Assembly (NCBI GenBank): GCA_017630155.1
Contig: JAGBVU010000029.1
Location: forward strand, 1 to 64,000
Length of the DNA: 64,000 bases
Source of the DNA: Bacteroidales bacterium
GTDB lineage: Bacteria > Bacteroidota > Bacteroidia > Bacteroidales > UBA932
Direction: 5' to 3'
Position 1 is the first letter of the stretch, and the number at the start of each line of letters is the position of its first letter. The notes beneath the pieces are model-generated. The model worked only from the letters and a program-made list of their open reading frames with translations, was not told where the DNA came from and made no database searches. The position numbers were made by a program, and so were the translations under genes. Of this stretch, positions 8,801 to 15,874 are shown one piece after another.

Positions 8801-10098
8801 GCATCGACACTGCCATAGGTCCTTATGGCTCCGCCAGAATTGGCAGTTGTCCCCCCTCCGGAGATACAATCTTTTACATCTGAATCCATAATAACCAATG
8901 CTCCGGAGCCAATAAGCATAACTGCACTTCCCAACTGGGAGGTACACTCTGAAATCTCACCATTTTTAAATGTGGTAGTGGTCTGCGAAGATGAGAGGTA
9001 AATTCCACCACCCTGAGAATATGCATAGGAACTACTTATGGTACAACCATCCATTGTCACTTCTGAAGATTGTGAAAGATATATTCCCCCACCATTAGAA
9101 TTTGAACTACAACCACTTATGGCACAATCATCCATTGTCACTTCTGAAGATCGTGAAAGATATATTCCCCCGCCATTAGAATTTGTACTACAACCACTTA
9201 TGGTACAACCATCCAATGTCACTCCTGAAGATTGTGAAAGATATATTCCCCCACCATTGGAATTTGCACTACAACCACTTATGGTACAACCATCTAATGT
9301 CACTCCTGAAGATTGTGAAAGACATATTCCCCCGCCATTAGAATTTGCACTACAACCACTTATTGCACAATCTGTTATAGTAGTAGGAGCAGATGAAGTT
9401 ATATATATACCTCCACCTACAGACCCGGATGTGCAATTTTCAAATGTACAGCCGGTCAAGGTGGTAGTAGCAGCAGTCTCCACACTGATGGCACCACCAT
9501 TATGGATAGTATGACAATTGGTGAATGTACAGTTCTCCACTGTGGTTGATGCTGCTTTGTCATATGTCAGGATGGCCCCACCTCCGGAATACTGTCCATC
9601 TACATTCTGAATAACCACATTTTTCAACTCCAGTATACCTTCGTTTGCTATGGCTTCACTTAAAGTTCGTCCATTGGTTCTGCCTCCATCCAGAGTGATG
9701 GTGTACCCTTCGGGTGCCTCAATTATCAGTCTGCCATATTCACCATTTGCACTCTTTCCCTTTACCGTAAACATACGGGAACGTCCATAAGTTCCAGCCG
9801 ACTGATTCCCTTCAACCCAAACACCAATCCCTATGTTGGAGATAGTTATGTTATTTTTGGTGGCTTTATCAGTATCAACGGTAATCTTGAGAATCTTCCC
9901 TTTATCTATCCTGATAACCCCGACCATAGATATATCTCCAGTGAGTTTGACCTCTCCCGATCCATCCACTACATTTGCAAACCTTCCCCACTCCCCTGAA
10001 GTAGGCAAAGTGGAAGTAGGCAATGTCTGAGCAGAAAGGCTCCACACCCCTGTCAGAATGATAACCATTGACAATATGAGAGTACGCATCTTTTCCAT
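5827..10098 (-). CDS. Giant repeat-rich surface protein, predicted right-handed beta-helix adhesin
   Basis: 1423 residues with an N-terminal signal peptide ending near SLSAQ. Residues about 140-1200 are built of short repeats with the recurrent turn GGGIY/GGGVY and NG-rich strands, typical of parallel beta-helix (Pmp/pectate-lyase-like) proteins. Within it lies a nearly identical 27-residue tandem repeat (SQSSGVTLDGCTISGCS type). Many Cys residues occur in the N-terminal repeats. The last ~110 residues form a different domain with TWTVTETSWSWTY, resembling Cna-B-like beta-sandwich domains of surface proteins. I see no clear type IX secretion C-terminal signal. The gene follows the fimbrillin-like lipoprotein by four bases, so the two are probably co-expressed at the cell surface. 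The exact ligand or role is unknown. Confidence 0.75.
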   Translation of the reverse strand: MEKMRTLILSMVIILTGVWSLSAQTLPTSTLPTSGEWGRFANVVDGSGEVKLTGDISMVGVIRIDKGKILKITVDTDKATKNNITISNIGIGVWVEGNQSAGTYGRSRMFTVKGKSANGEYGRLIIEAPEGYTITLDGGRTNGRTLSEAIANEGILELKNVVIQNVDGQYSGGGAILTYDKAASTTVENCTFTNCHTIHNGGAISVETAATTTLTGCTFENCTSGSVGGGIYITSSAPTTITDCAISGCSANSNGGGICLSQSSGVTLDGCTISGCSANSNGGGIYLSQSSGVTLDGCTISGCSTNSNGGGIYLSRSSEVTMDDCAISGCSSNSNGGGIYLSQSSEVTMDGCTISSSYAYSQGGGIYLSSSQTTTTFKNGEISECTSQLGSAVMLIGSGALVIMDSDVKDCISGGGTTANSGGAIRTYGSVDASLYLTRVNFTGNKAKRNKNWDNTLAKDANGGALFWNARGKDTTKCVIDGCTFSGNSSEDNGGAIKSQATLVFRGAQTEITGNTAPVGAGLYIEGYQGGSGVSGERTIDYDLNQYMYIHDNIAPAYQYGGETIPGRGAGVHLYFGPEMTLEANSTIELNMVGAQIENNHAGGYIQSEDGIVSESASAGGLGGGLYFENTSLEAMGYDFNILLDYGTVSGNTASQGAGIYVSKGSIGPEDDQEPQTPARLQQGNANTLTVSSNVAVSGGGGICVVDGSLNMPNGTITLNSVSGTGNGGGVYVENGNFTIGAGEVSSNALADGMGAGVCVTGSGGLGNFTMRGGTIKNNTNSSNNGGGVYVDGGNFNLESGSITTNTSGLNGGGVYINGGNFTLNSEDGSITGNSAANGGGVFLNNGDFSLVTGTISGNTTTGNGAGVYLTGEDCIYVLTNGTISQNTASNGYGGGVYLENGSFVLAEQSTDQGLITQNSAAKGGGVFISAGGNFTMNGGQVVGNSAKVDDGGGVFLAGGAFDQNGGSIKGNVSVKNGGGVCIMSSGANSGSFTMDGGSIEGNGKRDGALTTQNGGGVYIDGGSLTVTDGLISDNGAQIDGGGLYILNGAVNMTPIDESKAGGIIQNNECNMYGGGVYVFNSSDEFKNVSFTGGTLQENRARYGGGICVNGKINLTIGNVEVAENEAINGGGVCLLNNAKMTFGAGQIKNNRAHKSAPENETYSNRTAFEQDITTVEGIGGGVYLNSNTTLIFNATSSLGLFGNLADNAADEIFANGKNTSVNLPDVTHMGLDNYPGAGNLKWIKDYITNDTQYIKGPELDVDRGSNGNNMRYRDMLANNIQDIPQLVGGIGEDDDRKTDYICFALGYEVIYIVLVKEGLEPNESAIFNFENTNNQKFRVIMTGDDSGRPITKKVAVTYGTWTVTETSWSWTYAVKDENGADLAGGSITKDVAEEENRTFTFKGVKKETLPLYNESVHIIEAL
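9034..9357 (-). repeat. 81-bp tandem repeat array inside the surface-protein gene
   Basis: Four consecutive 81-bp units start at 9034, 9115, 9196 and 9277, each beginning ACTTATGG on the plus strand, and differ at only a few positions. A degenerate fifth unit begins at 9358. Each encodes 27 residues, so gain or loss of a unit keeps the reading frame. Confidence 0.9.
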
Positions 10099-10102
10099 AA
10101 CA

Positions 10103-11530
10103 TCAATTGCTTGGTGATGTGAATTCCGGCCAGGCCTCTACCACTTTACCCACCTCCACAGCCTGGGTAACCACACTTATTTTCAGCTCCGAGCCACTTA
10201 CCGGAGCTGTAATCTTTTTCAATTCATATCTGTCAAAAAGTGGAGCTGTATATCCACTTGGTGCTACAGGTGAGAGGTGATAATAAAACCCGTCTATCTC
10301 CACCCAATGGTTTTCCCAACCTGTACCTTTAACAAGTGTACCTACACTTGCTTCATTTATATCCCACGAGGCTGCCGCCACCTCTACTCCAGATTCATCA
10401 ACTACAGACCAGTACCCCACTATCGCTGCTCTTATGTAAGATTTATTGAATCCTCTGTTCTGAATGCTTACTCCTCTTATTGTGTGATCGTCCGCAGTGG
10501 CACCGACAGCCACTTTCACCTCTCCTTGTTTGCGGAGGGTGTATGTATATTTCTTATTGGGTTTCCACTCAGAAGTGATGTCTTTCATCAACACTACCGG
10601 AAACTGATGGGTCACTACTGCACCACTTTCCTCATCACTTATTTTCAGGGTCAGTTCAAAAGAGATTCCACTCCCCGCTATCATCTGTGGGATGACCTTG
10701 AATGCCAGACCCGGCTCCACAATCTTGCTGTATGCCTCCAGATTCTCATTCAGCGACCATGTGATATTCTCCGCAGTAAGACATGTGACATTCTCTGCAG
10801 TAGTAGATGCCTCAAGAGTACATCTTCCCGTAGATTTCACATTGTTCAGAACCACTATCGCTTCAGATATTTTAGCTGTATTGTCCCCTACATCCCCGAT
10901 TCGGAACTCTACAGAGGAGAGGAGGTGGACAAAGGTAAGTTCGCAAGGGGCGTTTTCCTTGGTCTGCTCAGGTGCAATGGCATATATGAGGTCCACCTGA
11001 ACATCTGCACTCTGATTCTCTTCTCCTGCAGGAACGGTATAATCCAGAACGACACCATATGAATCATTTTCACTGTCCACCGTATATGAAACTGGGGTGA
11101 AGAGGGTATTGTTTTCATTTGGGGAACTCGCAAAAAAATGGAGCTCATCGAACCTGTAAGGCCAATATAGTGCTGGTTCATATGATACCCAGTTATTTTC
11201 TGTAGAGACTTTGAGATTCACATAAGGTGACTGCTCATCGTCCTTGAATCCCACAATGGAAAACTCCTCCACACTCCCCTCCCCTTTGGTAACAACACGA
11301 GGTGGTATAGGCTCCTCAGTCACCGTCAGAAAAATGGAATCTGTACCCATCATCCCTATAAAGAGGGATTTGAACTCTTCCGCATCATCCGGGGCACGGG
11401 TAACAGCCACTTCATACTCAGCGGCGACAAACTCAATCCTGGAATTTGAAAAAAGGTCTCTGTCTCCCAGTTCATTTCTGACACAGGAGGCCAACAACAC
11501 TACTGATATGACGATCAGAAACCTTTTCAT
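10103..11530 (-). CDS. Fimbrillin-family (Mfa-like) lipoprotein
   Basis: 475 residues from the ATG at 11530; a TTG four codons upstream is the only longer option and is less likely. The N-terminus MKRFLIVISVVLLASC is a lipoprotein signal with the lipobox LASC. The body has the pattern of Bacteroidota fimbrillin-like proteins (Mfa1/FimA group): VAVTRAP near the mature N-terminus, ALYWPY, the FVHLLSSVEF strand pair, and a later YTYTLRKQGEV strand. Such proteins are fimbrial subunits or anchors, exported as lipoproteins and sometimes cleaved by gingipain-type proteases. It lies 16 bases after gltS and four bases before the giant surface protein. This points to a surface-adhesion module. Whether it is a shaft, tip or anchor subunit cannot be told. 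Confidence 0.75.
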   Translation of the reverse strand: MKRFLIVISVVLLASCVRNELGDRDLFSNSRIEFVAAEYEVAVTRAPDDAEEFKSLFIGMMGTDSIFLTVTEEPIPPRVVTKGEGSVEEFSIVGFKDDEQSPYVNLKVSTENNWVSYEPALYWPYRFDELHFFASSPNENNTLFTPVSYTVDSENDSYGVVLDYTVPAGEENQSADVQVDLIYAIAPEQTKENAPCELTFVHLLSSVEFRIGDVGDNTAKISEAIVVLNNVKSTGRCTLEASTTAENVTCLTAENITWSLNENLEAYSKIVEPGLAFKVIPQMIAGSGISFELTLKISDEESGAVVTHQFPVVLMKDITSEWKPNKKYTYTLRKQGEVKVAVGATADDHTIRGVSIQNRGFNKSYIRAAIVGYWSVVDESGVEVAAASWDINEASVGTLVKGTGWENHWVEIDGFYYHLSPVAPSGYTAPLFDRYELKKITAPVSGSELKISVVTQAVEVGKVVEAWPEFTSPSN

Positions 11531-11546
11531 CCTTAATATCAAAAAT

Positions 11547-12878
11547 TTATTTTTTCTTCAGCCACCCTTTGGCTCCAGCCACACCCATTACTACGAGCGC
11601 CGCCACAAGCACAATACCCAGGAAGTGGACTCCGTACCCATTGACAAACGCCACAGGTGCGAAAGTAATAAGGGCTATTTCGACGGGGGCTATGAAGAGG
11701 TATGCGAGTGCATAGTCATCGAGACATCTGCTTTTCATCTCATGGTCCACTACCCTCAACAAGGCAATACCCATAGCCATAGTACCTGTGTACCAGCCCC
11801 AGGTAAATACGGATTTCTCAAACCACCCGTCACCCTTGAACATCCTGCGTCCCATGCCGAACACATAAGCCAATGTAAACAACAGACCGCAAACCAACAG
11901 GATACTTAGCGGAACTATATAATTTGCCACCACAGAAAGCTTGATGGATGAAATGCCGAATGCCACAAGGAAATCTGTAAAAGTGCCACTGAGGTGACCT
12001 ACAGTCTTCTTGCATACATATTGTGTTACATTTACCTTATCCATAACCATCTTGACAAGGATACCGACGATAAATGCACAACTGAACACGGGCAATTCAA
12101 ATGTCGGGAACATAAGATTTACCCCTTTACTGATGAGATAACCGCCAAATGCTACAAGGATCACCACTGCCAGGTTGAATGCAAGGCCATCTATTGAGAT
12201 CGATGAGCACGATGACTCTCCCATATTCTCCTTTTTACCTTCAGGAAGAAGACCTGTCCTCAATTCATCTGGAAGGGCTGAAAAATCTGAAAGATATGAA
12301 GTGTGCCCCTTGCGGGTGGCCCATTTGATCATCACCATTCCGATAAGTACAGATGCGAGAATACCCACTGTAGCTGCTGTCATAGCCAGGGTGAGCATCT
12401 CCTCATTGCCGAATCTCTGGAAAGCGGTACCTATGGCAGCAGCTGTTCCGTGACCTCCGCAGAACCCGCACGGCATCGATATACCGAATGCTTTGTCCAA
12501 TGGCCATATCTGGCAGAGCACCAATACCCCCAAAAAGCCACCGAATGCCCACTGCAAAAGCATACCACTCTGAGAATAAGCCCACATCTTGCCGATACCA
12601 CCCCTCTGCTCCTTTGTTACCTTTGCAGATGTAAAAGGGAGACATGCGAATACCAATGCAATCAGGATACCTGCGTATGTACCCAACTGCCCCGAAAACG
12701 GAAGCCAACCGAGCCCCTCCGGGCCAAGCAACAGACCCAGAAAACCGGCGATAAGACTGGGTGGAATGAACATCTTCTGGACACCTTTAACCTTAACCCT
12801 GATAAGCTTTCCTACAAGCAAAAGGGCTGCTACTATTCCCATATCGACAAACAATGTCCAGGGGGTAAATGAACTCAT
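11547..12878 (-). CDS. gltS: Sodium:glutamate symporter, ESS (GltS) family
   Basis: 443 residues, almost entirely hydrophobic, with about ten to twelve predicted membrane segments. CGGHGTAAAIG near the middle of the N-terminal half matches the conserved pore-loop motif of GltS transporters, and an inverted-repeat arrangement is suggested by a second hydrophobic half starting near residue 230. The role is Na+-coupled glutamate uptake across the inner membrane. A cytoplasmic loop with SSCSSISID separates the halves. It is divergent from the DUF5009 gene across an 85-base gap and is followed closely by the fimbrillin-like gene, so it may be first in a three-gene transcript. Glutamate specificity is inferred from family. 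Confidence 0.85.
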   Translation of the reverse strand: MSSFTPWTLFVDMGIVAALLLVGKLIRVKVKGVQKMFIPPSLIAGFLGLLLGPEGLGWLPFSGQLGTYAGILIALVFACLPFTSAKVTKEQRGGIGKMWAYSQSGMLLQWAFGGFLGVLVLCQIWPLDKAFGISMPCGFCGGHGTAAAIGTAFQRFGNEEMLTLAMTAATVGILASVLIGMVMIKWATRKGHTSYLSDFSALPDELRTGLLPEGKKENMGESSCSSISIDGLAFNLAVVILVAFGGYLISKGVNLMFPTFELPVFSCAFIVGILVKMVMDKVNVTQYVCKKTVGHLSGTFTDFLVAFGISSIKLSVVANYIVPLSILLVCGLLFTLAYVFGMGRRMFKGDGWFEKSVFTWGWYTGTMAMGIALLRVVDHEMKSRCLDDYALAYLFIAPVEIALITFAPVAFVNGYGVHFLGIVLVAALVVMGVAGAKGWLKKK

Positions 12879-12963
12879 AATTACAAATGTTATAATGTTA
12901 TGCCTACAAAATTAAAAAATATTGTCAAAAATCACTATTATTGTAATTATTTTAAGATACAAA

Positions 12964-14187
12964 ATGACAACACCCCCTCTATCCCACAGAAACCAGGCCA
13001 TCGACATTTTGCGTGCTTTGACGATGACACTTATGGTCTTTGTCAATGACCTGTGGAATGTCTCCTATCCCCACTGGATGGGGCACGCCGACTGGGAAGA
13101 GGACTTTCTGGGCCTCTCCGACATCGTTTTCCCTTGCTTTCTCTTTGTGGTAGGAATGTCCATTCCGTACGCCATAGAGAACTCTTTCTCCAAGGGGAAA
13201 TCGGGTCAGGTGGTTTTCGGCCACATCCTCTCCAGAACCCTGGCACTCCTGCTGATGGGGGTATTTCTGGTAAATCTTGAAGGTGGGATCGCCCCAATCA
13301 TAGGGATCAACCCCCAGATTTTCAAATTGCTCCTGGTCATCTCATTTATCCTTATATGGAATGGATACCCCAAAACTGACAACCCCCGCAAAAAGATGGC
13401 ATACATCATCCTCAAATGGACAGGAATCTCTCTGCTTGCCTTTCTGGCAATAATATTCAGGGACAATGGGGGCAACATGCTCATGCCCAGATGGTGGGGG
13501 ATTCTGGGACTTATCGGATGGACATACCTTGTCTGTGCTACCATCTACTTCTTTGTAAGACAAAACCTGAAAGTTCTGATATTGTTCTGGGGCGCATTCT
13601 GCATATGGTGCATGCTCAGATGCAAGACTCTCCAGAGCGGAGCACCTCTGCTCAATCTCCCAGAGGGGAATGCCCTAGAGGCTTTTGCCCAGATAGTGCA
13701 TATTGATACAGGGGCACACTGCGCACTCACAATGGGTGGAATCATCCTCTCGCTTCTGGATATAAGGACACGCGGAAAAGCCCGACACAGAAGGGCTATG
13801 TACGCAGCTGGGCTTACCTCTGGACTAATCATCCTGGGTGTAGTCTCAAACCAATTCTGGCACATTTCCAAGCTATATGCCACCATCCCATGGGTCTTCT
13901 ACAGCTCCGCAATCGCTGTTGCACTATATGCCCTGCTGAGCTGGGCTACAGAGAGGGGCAAAGGGCACTGGTTCAATATAATAGGGGCAGCCGGCACCGC
14001 CACACTAACCTGCTACCTTCTGCCATACATCTGGTACTCCCTGCTGCGCCTGACAGGGGTGGGGACAATCCGACCAGAGTGGTGCGACCACGGGATATTG
14101 GGGATCCTCACCTGCGTGGGATTCTCCCTCCTGTGTGTATGGAGTACACACCTTCTGGTAAAACTTGGCATAAAATTGAAAGTATAA
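12964..14187 (+). CDS. DUF5009 / heparan-alpha-glucosaminide N-acetyltransferase-like membrane protein
   Basis: 407 residues from the ATG at 12964 (the frame continues upstream only through a TTG). It is a polytopic membrane protein with about ten to eleven segments. The start SHRNQAIDILRALTMTLMVFVN is the hallmark of the HGSNAT/NagX (YeiB-related) acyltransferase fold; D29-like and H-containing loops such as NDLWNVSYPHWMGH match this group, which in animals transfers acetyl groups from cytosolic acetyl-CoA to luminal glucosamine. In bacteria of this phylum the substrate is mostly unknown. A GlcNAc or cell-wall sugar substrate is plausible but not shown. It is followed 25 bases later by the HdeD-like gene, suggesting co-transcription. 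Confidence 0.75.
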   Translation: MTTPPLSHRNQAIDILRALTMTLMVFVNDLWNVSYPHWMGHADWEEDFLGLSDIVFPCFLFVVGMSIPYAIENSFSKGKSGQVVFGHILSRTLALLLMGVFLVNLEGGIAPIIGINPQIFKLLLVISFILIWNGYPKTDNPRKKMAYIILKWTGISLLAFLAIIFRDNGGNMLMPRWWGILGLIGWTYLVCATIYFFVRQNLKVLILFWGAFCIWCMLRCKTLQSGAPLLNLPEGNALEAFAQIVHIDTGAHCALTMGGIILSLLDIRTRGKARHRRAMYAAGLTSGLIILGVVSNQFWHISKLYATIPWVFYSSAIAVALYALLSWATERGKGHWFNIIGAAGTATLTCYLLPYIWYSLLRLTGVGTIRPEWCDHGILGILTCVGFSLLCVWSTHLLVKLGIKLKV

Positions 14188-14212
14188 ACGAAAAATCTAT
14201 AAATTTTAGGAT

Positions 14213-14818
14213 ATGAAATCTTTTTTGATGTTTTTTGACCGCTCTTACGGATACTCGAGGGCAATAATCGCCGCCCTTGTCGGCATAGTGCTTGTCATCT
14301 GGCCTGACGCCGCCGTAAGAACTATAGTGATTGCCATCGGATCTGTCTTCCTCCTTCTCGGGGCAGTAACGATGATTTTTTCAAAAAAACCTGATGAAGG
14401 GAAGAACCGGTCCTTCCTCTCGATCAACGGAGCCATCACATTGGTCTTTGGCCTTGTACTGGTAATATTCCCCACATTCTTCGTTGGGATAATAATGTTC
14501 CTTTTCGGGGCAATTCTCCTGCTCATCGGGGCAAGTGAGGTAGCAGCACTGATATCATCCCGCAGGGAGACAGGGGCACCTGCATCGCTCTTCATAGGAC
14601 CCCTTATCACCACCGCATGCGGCATAGTGATATTCTTCAACCCTTTCAGCTCCATGGAGTGGCTTTTCATATTTTTCGGAATCTCCCTTCTTGTCTACTC
14701 ATTGACTGAGATCATCTCGACCAAGAAACTTCGCAAGATTTATAAGGATATGACAAAAACCTCTGAGGCAGAAAAACTTATAGAGGATGTGGAATACGAA
14801 GAGGTAGAGGAAAAATAG
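14213..14818 (+). CDS. HdeD-family (DUF308) membrane protein
   Basis: 201 residues with six predicted membrane helices arranged in pairs (about 15-60, 70-115, 125-170), each pair having the hydrophobic Gly-rich pattern of the DUF308/HdeD family. A charged, probably coiled C-terminal tail (residues about 170-201, rich in Glu and Lys) faces the cytoplasm. HdeD in enterobacteria is linked to acid stress, but the family's biochemical role is unknown. The stop codon (14816-14818) directly touches the 3' end of the convergent tRNA-Arg gene. Confidence 0.75.
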   Translation: MKSFLMFFDRSYGYSRAIIAALVGIVLVIWPDAAVRTIVIAIGSVFLLLGAVTMIFSKKPDEGKNRSFLSINGAITLVFGLVLVIFPTFFVGIIMFLFGAILLLIGASEVAALISSRRETGAPASLFIGPLITTACGIVIFFNPFSSMEWLFIFFGISLLVYSLTEIISTKKLRKIYKDMTKTSEAEKLIEDVEYEEVEEK

Positions 14819-14890
14819 TACGCCCGTGGGGAATCGAACCCCAACCTAAAGAACCGGAATCTTCAATTCTATCCATTAAACTACGGGCGC
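14819..14890 (-). tRNA. tRNA-Arg (CCG)
   Basis: The minus strand folds as a 72-base cloverleaf. The acceptor GCGCCCG pairs with CGGGCGT (one G-U). The anticodon stem GAAGA/TCTTT encloses TTCCGGT, giving anticodon CCG for arginine codon CGG. The T arm has GGTTCGATTCC. CCA is not encoded; the next bases on the minus strand are CTA, the complement of the neighbouring stop codon. Confidence 0.93.
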
Positions 14891-14908
14891 ATGAGTTGGT
14901 TCCGGGTG

Positions 14909-14916
14909 CAAATATA
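14909..14916 (-). promoter_or_regulatory. -7 box of the tRNA-Arg promoter
   Basis: TATATTTG on the minus strand fits TAnnTTTG and is followed by GCACCC, 18 bases before the tRNA. No TTTG lies at the ideal distance. The element lies in the 51-base gap shared with fabD. Confidence 0.65.
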
Positions 14917-14941
14917 ATCCATTTAACCAAATTTTGATAAG

Positions 14942-15802
14942 ATGAAAGCTTATGTTTTCCCCGGACAGGGATCCCAATTTACAGGAATGGGTCGCGACCT
15001 TTATGAATCCGATCCAAAGGTGAAAGAGCTATTTGAGAAGGCAAACGAAATTTTGGGATATAGAATAACAGATATAATGTTTGAGGGCTCTGCCGATGAC
15101 CTCAGACAGACCAAAGTGACCCAACCTGCAGTATTTCTCCACTCTGTGGCAGAAGCCCTCACTATCAAAGACTTCAAGCCGGATATGGTAGCAGGGCACT
15201 CCCTGGGAGAATTCTCTGCACTTGTGGCTTCAGGTGCCATCGCTTTTGAGGATGGACTGAAGCTTGTTTACGCAAGGGCAATGGCAATGCAGAGGGCCTG
15301 CGAAATGAGACCATCAACAATGGCTGCAGTAATCAACCTCCCGGATGAAAAGGTGGAAGAGGTGTGCAGAGGCTTCAAGGATGTTGTCCCAGCCAATTAC
15401 AATTGTCCGGGGCAACTGGTGATTTCAGGACCGGTGGATGAGATCCAGGAGGCCTGCAAGGCGATGAAGGTGGCAGGTGCCAAAAGGGCTCTTCCACTAC
15501 CTGTTGGTGGGGGATTCCACTCACCACTTATGGAGCCTGCCCGCCAGGAGCTGGCTGAAGCTATAGAGAAGACACAGTTCCACACCCCAATATGCCCGGT
15601 ATACCAAAATGTGGATGCCCTACCCCACACCTCTCCCGCAGAAATAAAAGAGAACCTGCTCAAGCAGCTGACATCACCTGTAAAATGGACTCAGACTGTA
15701 ATGAATATGACCAAAGATGGGGCCACAGAGTATGCAGAATTGGGCCCTGGGGCCGTTCTGGAGGGGTTAATAAAAAAATGTAATCCGGACGCGATATTTT
15801 AA
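14942..15802 (+). CDS. fabD: Malonyl-CoA:ACP transacylase
   Basis: 286 residues, the normal family length. FPGQGSQ (6-12) starts the fold; GHSLGE contains catalytic S87, and H193 in GGGFHSPLM is the partner histidine. R113 in the YARAMAMQ segment is placed to bind the malonyl carboxylate. The enzyme loads malonyl units onto ACP for fatty-acid elongation in the cytosol. It stands apart from the fabH-K-F-Z-G cluster nine kilobases away and has no other fatty-acid gene beside it. It precedes the PFOR gene by 72 bases, with a promoter-like box between them. Confidence 0.95.
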   Translation: MKAYVFPGQGSQFTGMGRDLYESDPKVKELFEKANEILGYRITDIMFEGSADDLRQTKVTQPAVFLHSVAEALTIKDFKPDMVAGHSLGEFSALVASGAIAFEDGLKLVYARAMAMQRACEMRPSTMAAVINLPDEKVEEVCRGFKDVVPANYNCPGQLVISGPVDEIQEACKAMKVAGAKRALPLPVGGGFHSPLMEPARQELAEAIEKTQFHTPICPVYQNVDALPHTSPAEIKENLLKQLTSPVKWTQTVMNMTKDGATEYAELGPGAVLEGLIKKCNPDAIF

Positions 15803-15814
15803 TTGATTTTTATG

Positions 15815-15822
15815 TATCTTTG
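15815..15822 (+). promoter_or_regulatory. -7 box of the PFOR promoter
   Basis: TATCTTTG matches TAnnTTTG and lies 52 bases before the PFOR ATG; no clear -33 TTTG is seen at N19-N21. The start region AATACGAAAATATAATG has no Shine-Dalgarno sequence. Confidence 0.6.
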
Positions 15823-15874
15823 CCCGATATTGTACGCGAATCATTTCAAAATTCAAATTTAATACGAAAATATA

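Noticed and set aside
9034-9357. Regular repeats as a CRISPR array
   Set aside because: The 81-bp units are contiguous, coding and without unique spacers; no cas genes are near.
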